Positions 12,540-15,587 of a stretch of DNA of 15,587 nucleotides are shown piece by piece. The DNA is from Syntrophaceae bacterium UBA2192 (GTDB taxonomy: Bacteria; Desulfobacterota; Syntrophia; Syntrophales; UBA2192): contig DCVI01000158.1 in the NCBI GenBank assembly GCA_002327315.1, forward strand, positions 1 through 15,587, given 5' to 3'. The position numbers and the translations under genes were made by a program. The first letter of the stretch is position 1. The number at the start of each line of letters is the position of its first letter. The notes below the pieces were generated by a model, which was not told the DNA's origin, did no database searches, and was given only the letters and a program-made list of their open reading frames with translations.

Positions 12540-12601
12540 CCCTCTCCCTTGAGGGGAGAGCGGTGTCGTGAGCCTGTCGAACGGGGTCGGGGTGAGGGTG
12601 A
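12540..12601 (+). repeat. Left copy of a 62-bp inverted repeat (REP-like unit 1)
   Basis: Starts with the hairpin CTCTCCC-ttgag-GGGAGAG, continues through GAGCCTGTCGAACGGGG and ends in the G-rich tail GGTGAGGGTGA. The reverse complement recurs at 13431-13492 with one mismatch in 62 positions. It begins 37 bp after the DUF748 stop, so its hairpin might also end that transcript. Confidence 0.85.
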
Positions 12602-12611
12602 CTGATCCATT

Positions 12612-12686
12612 CCTCTTGTCGGAGAGGGTCAGGGTGAGGGAGACAACTCCCTTGCCTCTTACGGAAGAGAGCCGGGATGAGGGTGA
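12612..12686 (+). repeat. Two further degenerate REP-like units
   Basis: CCTCTTGTCGGAGAGG followed by GTCAGGGTGAGGG (12612-12640), and CCTCTTACGGAAGAGAG followed by CCGGGATGAGGGTGA (12655-12686). Each repeats the plan of the 12540 unit, a short CCTCT...AGAG hairpin plus a GGGTGAGGG tail, in the same orientation. The stretch 12504-12723 holds no gene. Confidence 0.7.
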
Positions 12687-12723
12687 AAATTCGGTTTCTC
12701 ATCCTGACGGGGGGTGCGCCTGC

Positions 12724-13140
12724 CTAAGCGCTCTCAGAAGAGGTTTTACGCTGCGCGCGCTTTGCCTTGATAAAGATGACGATGCCGAAAAAGACGAAAA
12801 CGCCTCCGACGATGAGCTGCCGGATCTCGTCGCCGTCCATCTGATCCTGCAGAATTTTCATCACCGCGGGAATGATGGCGGCCAGTCCGTAAAATACAAA
12901 CAACAGCGCCGTGATGGACCCGACGCCGCCGAGTTTTCCCACCGGGAGCTTCACCTGCATCCTGCCCTCCGGCTTTTCAGGCGCTGGAGGATGGGCGGGG
13001 CCCGTTGCTTCGGCCCTCTGTGGTTTTCCCCTGGCCGTTTTGTCCTGCCCCGCCAGGTACCAGAGGATCTCATCCCGCTCCCCGGACGTTTTTACGGTTT
13101 TGAGCCTTTGGATCAGTTTAAGCCGCTCTCTTTCATCCAT
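12724..13140 (-). CDS. Small two-TM membrane protein of unknown function
   Basis: 138 residues from ATG 13138-13140 to TAG 12724-12726. I do not recognise a family. Residues 1-35 are a charged amphipathic helix (MDERERLKLIQRLKTVKTSG), 36-60 a Pro/Ala/Lys-rich linker, then two membrane segments: about 72-97 (ITALLFVFYGLAAIIPAVM) and 108-125 (LIVGGVFVFFGIVIFI), joined by an acidic loop (DQMDGDEIRQ), with a Lys/Arg-rich end. Topology with both ends in the cytosol fits the positive-inside rule. The start has only a weak CGGGGCG site. The gene is enclosed by REP-like units and the 62-bp inverted repeat, so it may have been carried or bracketed by these elements. The open frame, coherent hydrophobic profile and a clean start support it as a real gene. 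Confidence 0.7.
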   Translation of the reverse strand: MDERERLKLIQRLKTVKTSGERDEILWYLAGQDKTARGKPQRAEATGPAHPPAPEKPEGRMQVKLPVGKLGGVGSITALLFVFYGLAAIIPAVMKILQDQMDGDEIRQLIVGGVFVFFGIVIFIKAKRAQRKTSSESA

Positions 13141-13235
13141 GGCGACGCCCCGGTTGGAGTGTTTCTAGGGTGACTGCTTTTTTCCTATCTACACCAAAAC
13201 GATTCGGAAGGCAATGATCGGGAACTGCGTTCCCG

Positions 13236-13263
13236 GGGAATTGGGAACTGGGTATTGGGAATA
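13236..13263. repeat. Degenerate 7-bp phased repeat array
   Basis: Four heptads in phase: GGGAATT, GGGAACT, GGGTATT, GGGAATA. It lies 96 bp upstream of the small membrane gene's start, at the beginning of a 794-bp stretch (13141-13934) in which I find no gene. Confidence 0.6.
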
Positions 13264-13374
13264 CCATCTGTCGATTCTATCTTGTCATTTCGAGGAGCGA
13301 AGCGACGAAACAATCTCAAGGATATGTCTCAAACGTAGATTGCCCCGCCTGTTAATACCCTATACCTTAATCGT

Positions 13375-13492
13375 CCTCTCCCCTCGAGGGAGAGGACCGA
13401 GGTGAGGGGGACTGATCCCCGCACCTTTTTTCACCCTCACCCCAACCCCGTTCGACAGGCTCACGACACCGCTCTCCCCTCAAGGGAGAGGG
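13375..13492. repeat. Inverted pair of REP-like units, including the right 62-bp copy
   Basis: A plus-oriented unit (13375-13408: CCTCTCCCCTCGAGGGAGAG hairpin then GGTGAGGG tail) faces a minus-oriented unit (13431-13492) that is the reverse complement of 12540-12601 with one mismatch. Hairpin-tail-tail-hairpin order is like the BIME arrangement of paired REP sequences. Confidence 0.8.
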
Positions 13493-13553
13493 AGATTATG
13501 GAAGGGGCTTGCTAGAGACTCGGCTCCTAAGAAACAGTTCGAATCGGTCGAAG

Positions 13554-13635
13554 AAAATCCCCCTCGCTCCCCCTTTTGCAAAGGGGGAAGGATGATGACT
13601 CCCTCCTTTGACAAAGGAGGGTTGGGGAGGATTTT
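13554..13635. repeat. 82-bp palindromic repeat element with two internal hairpins
   Basis: Ends AAAATCCCCC and GGGGAGGATTTT are imperfectly inverted. Inside are two hairpins: CCCCCTTTTGCAAAGGGGG (13569-13587) and CCCTCCTTTGACAAAGGAGG (13601-13620), separated by a 13-bp spacer. The form is like the common AAATCCCCC...CCCCTTT repeat family of environmental bacteria; that link is from recall. Confidence 0.7.
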
Positions 13636-13658
13636 ATAAGCATGTTTCTTCCATCGAT

Positions 13659-13680
13659 AACCCCGGACGAAGTCGGGGTT
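13659..13680. repeat. Hairpin at the right end of the composite element
   Basis: AACCCCG (13659-13665) pairs with CGGGGTT (13674-13680) around an 8-nt loop, just inside the CTCGCAATGACA end. It has no U-tract on either strand. Confidence 0.5.
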
Positions 13681-13714
13681 TGTTGCTCGCAATGACACTG
13701 TTATTTTATTTCTT

Positions 13715-13938
13715 CACTCAGACACTCAGACACTTCTTCTCACTCAGGCACTTCCGACATCTTCTTGGCTGTTGGCTGTCGACTGCTGGCTGTCGGCTGT
13801 TGTCCCTACCCCCTCGTCCCTGGTCCCTTATTTCTCTTCACTCAGACACTGTCTTTTATCACTAGTCACAAACCACTAGCCACTAGCCACTAGCCACTTT
13901 TTTCTTCCACCGGTCACTGATCACCGGTCACCGGTCAC
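13715..13938 (-). repeat. Multi-block array of 7-/8-bp phased degenerate repeats at the 3' end of the spermidine-synthase-like gene
   Basis: Plus-strand blocks in order: octads CACTCAGA/CACTCAGG (13715-13748); nine heptads in unbroken phase 13766-13828, the first five of TGGCTGT type and the last four of GGTCCCT type; five heptads of CACTAGC type (13860-13894); four heptads of CACCGGT type (13908-13935). Short T-rich spacers separate the blocks. The last block runs into the minus-strand gene, so that its TGA stop (13935-13937) is made of repeat sequence. The unit sequence changes between blocks while the period persists. No ORF, spacer regularity or cas gene suggests CRISPR. Confidence 0.85.
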
Positions 13939-15503
13939 TTTCTTTTATACCCGTATCTCGCCTCGAATATGGGCGCTGTCAGGTTGTCCACGGGAACGTA
14001 ATCATCGGTAAGGATCACCGATGGGCGTTCGCGGAGGATCTGCTGGAGACTATCCTGGGGCACGATATGGGCAGTCATGGCCTTTCCCGCCCTTGCGCCG
14101 ATGACGCGCGCCAGATCCCCCATGTCCCACTTCTTCGGGCTCGCGACAACGACACAGGTGGCAATCCCGAGACGCCGAAGCTCCGGCGCCAGGACCAGCA
14201 GGTTGACGTTTCCCTTTCCGAAGACCTCCTCGAGGGTGCGTATGTAGGACGGCAGAAACAGGCCCTCGGTGACGCTGTCTATCAGGTTGGCAATGAGGAA
14301 TCCATCGGGTTTGAGGAGTTCCTTCATCTGTTGAGTAAACTCCTTTGTCGTCAGGTGGTAGGGGATGGAAAGGTCATTGAAGGCGTCCCCGAAGATGAAG
14401 TCGTAACGCCCCTTGTCCTTCGAGTTCATGACAAACCAGCGCCCGTCCTCGTTGAAGGAGCGGATAGTCGTGCTGCGGGGCAGGCCCAGGTATTCGTAGA
14501 CGACACGGGTAACCTCCGGGTCGATCTCCACGACGTCGATCCGGGCACCGGCATATTTCGCCTCCATGTATCGCGGAAAGGTGTACCCTCCCCCGCCGAT
14601 GAAGAGCGCGTCGACGGATGACCGGTCATTCATCTGCCAGCTGACCACTTCCTCGTAGATCCGGATATAGTCGTAATCGAGAAAGGCGGGGTCGTTCACG
14701 TCATTGATGGAGTGGATCAGGTTGTCCAGGATGAGGGCCTCCCCCTCGACGGTCCCGCCCTTGATGGGGTACTTCTTGAGTTTGATGGTGAAGTAGTCGC
14801 TTTCCTTGTAGTAGTAGGTCTTCTCATCGAGCATGGGCTTGTAGGCATAACCGAATATCGTGCTGACGAGAACGGCAACGGCGGCAATCACGGAAACGGA
14901 AATCACGGCGGCCTTTCGCCTCAAAAACAGCCCTCCGAACAGGAAGGCCGAACCGATCAGGATGGCCCCCATGGTGAGAAGGATGTTGCGGGTGCCCATC
15001 CAGGAGATGAGGAAAAAGCCCGTGGCGAAGGTCCCGATGATGGAGCCCAGCGTGGAGAAGGCGTAGATCTTGCCCACAACGTTTCCGGTCCGGTCCAGGT
15101 TGTCCAGGGTGAGCTTCACCACGACGGGCGAGATCATCCCGAGAAGGGTGGAGGGAATGAAGAAGATGGCCGTCGTGAGCAGCAGGATCCGCAACATCAG
15201 GGTCGTCTGGAGCTGGGCGGCGCCGATCAGATCGGTCAGGGGCGCGATGGTCAGCGCTCCCACACCGGAAAGGAAAAGCAGCCATCCAAGGGTTGCCGGT
15301 CGGGGATACCGGTCCGCGAGGGTCCCTCCGACCCAGGCGCCGATGCTGATCCCGGCAAGGACGACGCCGATGATGCTCGTCCACGTGTACAGCGAGACTC
15401 CCACGTAGGGCGCCATGATCCGTCCCGCAACGAGCTCGATGACGAGCGTGCAGAAACTGGCGATGAAAACAACCATGTTGGCCTTGACGACAACCGAATT
15501 CAT
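13935..15503 (-). CDS. Fused membrane (MFS-like)/spermidine-synthase-like protein
   Basis: 522 residues from ATG 15501-15503, with GAGAGG 5 nt upstream. The N-terminal ~220 residues hold about seven hydrophobic segments (for example 10-27, 43-60, 73-90, 102-124, 148-168, 174-194, 199-219) with MFS-like Gly and ADRYPRP motifs. The C-terminal half is a class-I methyltransferase fold of the spermidine synthase family: FIGGGGYTFPRY (301-312, nucleotide loop), VVEIDPEV (324-331, acidic residue for the ribose) and FIFGDAFND (369-377, candidate catalytic D373), ending LTDDYVPVDNL (499-508). Soluble spermidine synthases move an aminopropyl group from decarboxylated SAM to putrescine; for the membrane-fused family the true substrate is unknown. 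No speD, speA or other polyamine gene is nearby. The stop codon lies in a heptad repeat. Confidence 0.9.
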   Translation of the reverse strand: MNSVVVKANMVVFIASFCTLVIELVAGRIMAPYVGVSLYTWTSIIGVVLAGISIGAWVGGTLADRYPRPATLGWLLFLSGVGALTIAPLTDLIGAAQLQTTLMLRILLLTTAIFFIPSTLLGMISPVVVKLTLDNLDRTGNVVGKIYAFSTLGSIIGTFATGFFLISWMGTRNILLTMGAILIGSAFLFGGLFLRRKAAVISVSVIAAVAVLVSTIFGYAYKPMLDEKTYYYKESDYFTIKLKKYPIKGGTVEGEALILDNLIHSINDVNDPAFLDYDYIRIYEEVVSWQMNDRSSVDALFIGGGGYTFPRYMEAKYAGARIDVVEIDPEVTRVVYEYLGLPRSTTIRSFNEDGRWFVMNSKDKGRYDFIFGDAFNDLSIPYHLTTKEFTQQMKELLKPDGFLIANLIDSVTEGLFLPSYIRTLEEVFGKGNVNLLVLAPELRRLGIATCVVVASPKKWDMGDLARVIGARAGKAMTAHIVPQDSLQQILRERPSVILTDDYVPVDNLTAPIFEARYGYKRK

Positions 15504-15530
15504 GTTGACCTCTCAATTCCTACTTTCACG

Positions 15531-15547
15531 AGATTGAATTTCAATCT
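15531..15547. promoter_or_regulatory. 17-bp palindrome upstream of the spermidine-synthase-like gene
   Basis: AGATTGAA (15531-15538) and TTCAATCT (15540-15547) are perfect inverted arms around one base. It lies 27 bp before the ATG, where a promoter or operator is expected. No convincing -35/-10 pair is seen; a repressor site is only a possibility. Confidence 0.35.
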
Positions 15548-15570
15548 TTCTGTGTCATGGATTCGCGGAA

Positions 15571-15587
15571 AGGTGTCAGGTGACAGG
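15571..15587. repeat. Start of another 7-bp phased repeat, cut by the window edge
   Basis: AGGTGTC and AGGTGAC in phase, then AGG at the edge. The sequence CAGGTGACAGG also occurs in the HD-gene array (2600-2610 on the minus strand). Confidence 0.4.

Larger units (their letters stand above)
13283..13697. repeat. Composite MITE-like element with TGTCATT(G/T)CGAG ends
   Basis: TGTCATTTCGAG (13283-13294) and CTCGCAATGACA (13686-13697) are inverted with one mismatch in 12. The left end continues GAGCGAAGCGACGAAACAAT, a sequence I recall as part of a widespread bacterial intergenic repeat of the TCATTGCGAG type; the right end carries the matching TTTGTTGCTCGC. The 415-bp interior holds other repeats (13375-13492, 13554-13635, 13659-13680) and no transposase, so it looks like a non-autonomous element into which other elements inserted, or two half-elements left by rearrangement. 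Confidence 0.6.

Noticed and set aside
12540..13492. Insertion sequence with 62-bp terminal inverted repeats
   Set aside because: The enclosed gene is a small membrane protein, not a transposase, and no target-site duplication is visible; REP/BIME-type repeats fit better.
13501..13553. tRNA-like GTTCGAATC segment near 13537
   Set aside because: The flanking bases do not form a T-arm stem and no acceptor, D- or anticodon arms are present.
13715..13938. CRISPR array
   Set aside because: Units are 7-8 bp with no spacers, sequence differs by block, and there are no cas genes.

Overview
The window looks like chromosomal DNA of a GC-rich anaerobic or microaerophilic bacterium. Desulfobacterota (the former Deltaproteobacteria) is my best guess. 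The pointers are a desulforedoxin-type zinc/iron ribbon, a short bacterioferritin-like protein, a fused MFS/spermidine-synthase-like membrane protein, a DUF748 (AsmA-like) envelope protein, and intergenic DNA packed with short degenerate repeats. Taxonomy is an inference from gene content; there is no marker gene in the window.

Layout. (a) 1-164: C-terminal end of a small plus-strand membrane protein, possibly AtpI/AtpZ-like, followed by a strong bidirectional terminator. (b) 344-1420: a LysM-LysM-RlpA-like protein (minus) divergent from a tiny FmdB-type zinc ribbon (plus) that has a near-consensus sigma70 promoter. (c) 1461-3347: minus-strand UspA-family stress protein and Nudix hydrolase in tandem, and a separate HD-domain protein. 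(d) 3513-7497: a tightly packed minus-strand operon, MarR regulator -> divergent acyl-CoA dehydrogenase -> MoxR/CoxD-like AAA+ ATPase -> CoxE-like VWA protein. Its junctions overlap or lie within 1 nt, and it is preceded by a perfect 22-bp palindrome placed inside the promoter. (e) 7567-9238: minus-strand FMN-binding PPOX (NimA-like) protein, bacterioferritin-like protein with a long structured leader, and a desulforedoxin-like domain fused to a histone-H1-like Lys/Ala/Pro tail, separated by clear terminators. (f) 9549-12503: the large plus-strand DUF748 protein. (g) 12504-13934: a repeat-rich stretch with one small two-TM membrane protein. (h) 13935-15503: the fused membrane/spermidine-synthase-like protein.

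The most unusual signal is non-coding. At least six places carry degenerate arrays whose units keep strict 7-bp or 8-bp phase although the unit sequence differs from array to array (and between blocks of one array). Several sit directly downstream of stop codons, and two supply the stop codon itself (HD protein, spermidine-synthase-like protein). One forms a 12-bp hairpin. The second class is REP/MITE-like DNA between 12540 and 13697: hairpin-plus-G-rich-tail units, a 62-bp inverted repeat with one mismatch around the small membrane gene, and a composite element with TGTCATT(G/T)CGAG ends that encloses other repeats.

Among the proteins, the desulforedoxin/H1-tail fusion and the MarR-ACAD-MoxR-VWA operon are the best candidates for something not well described. 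The common thread of the window is envelope and stress/iron/redox homeostasis, but no single pathway ties all genes together.
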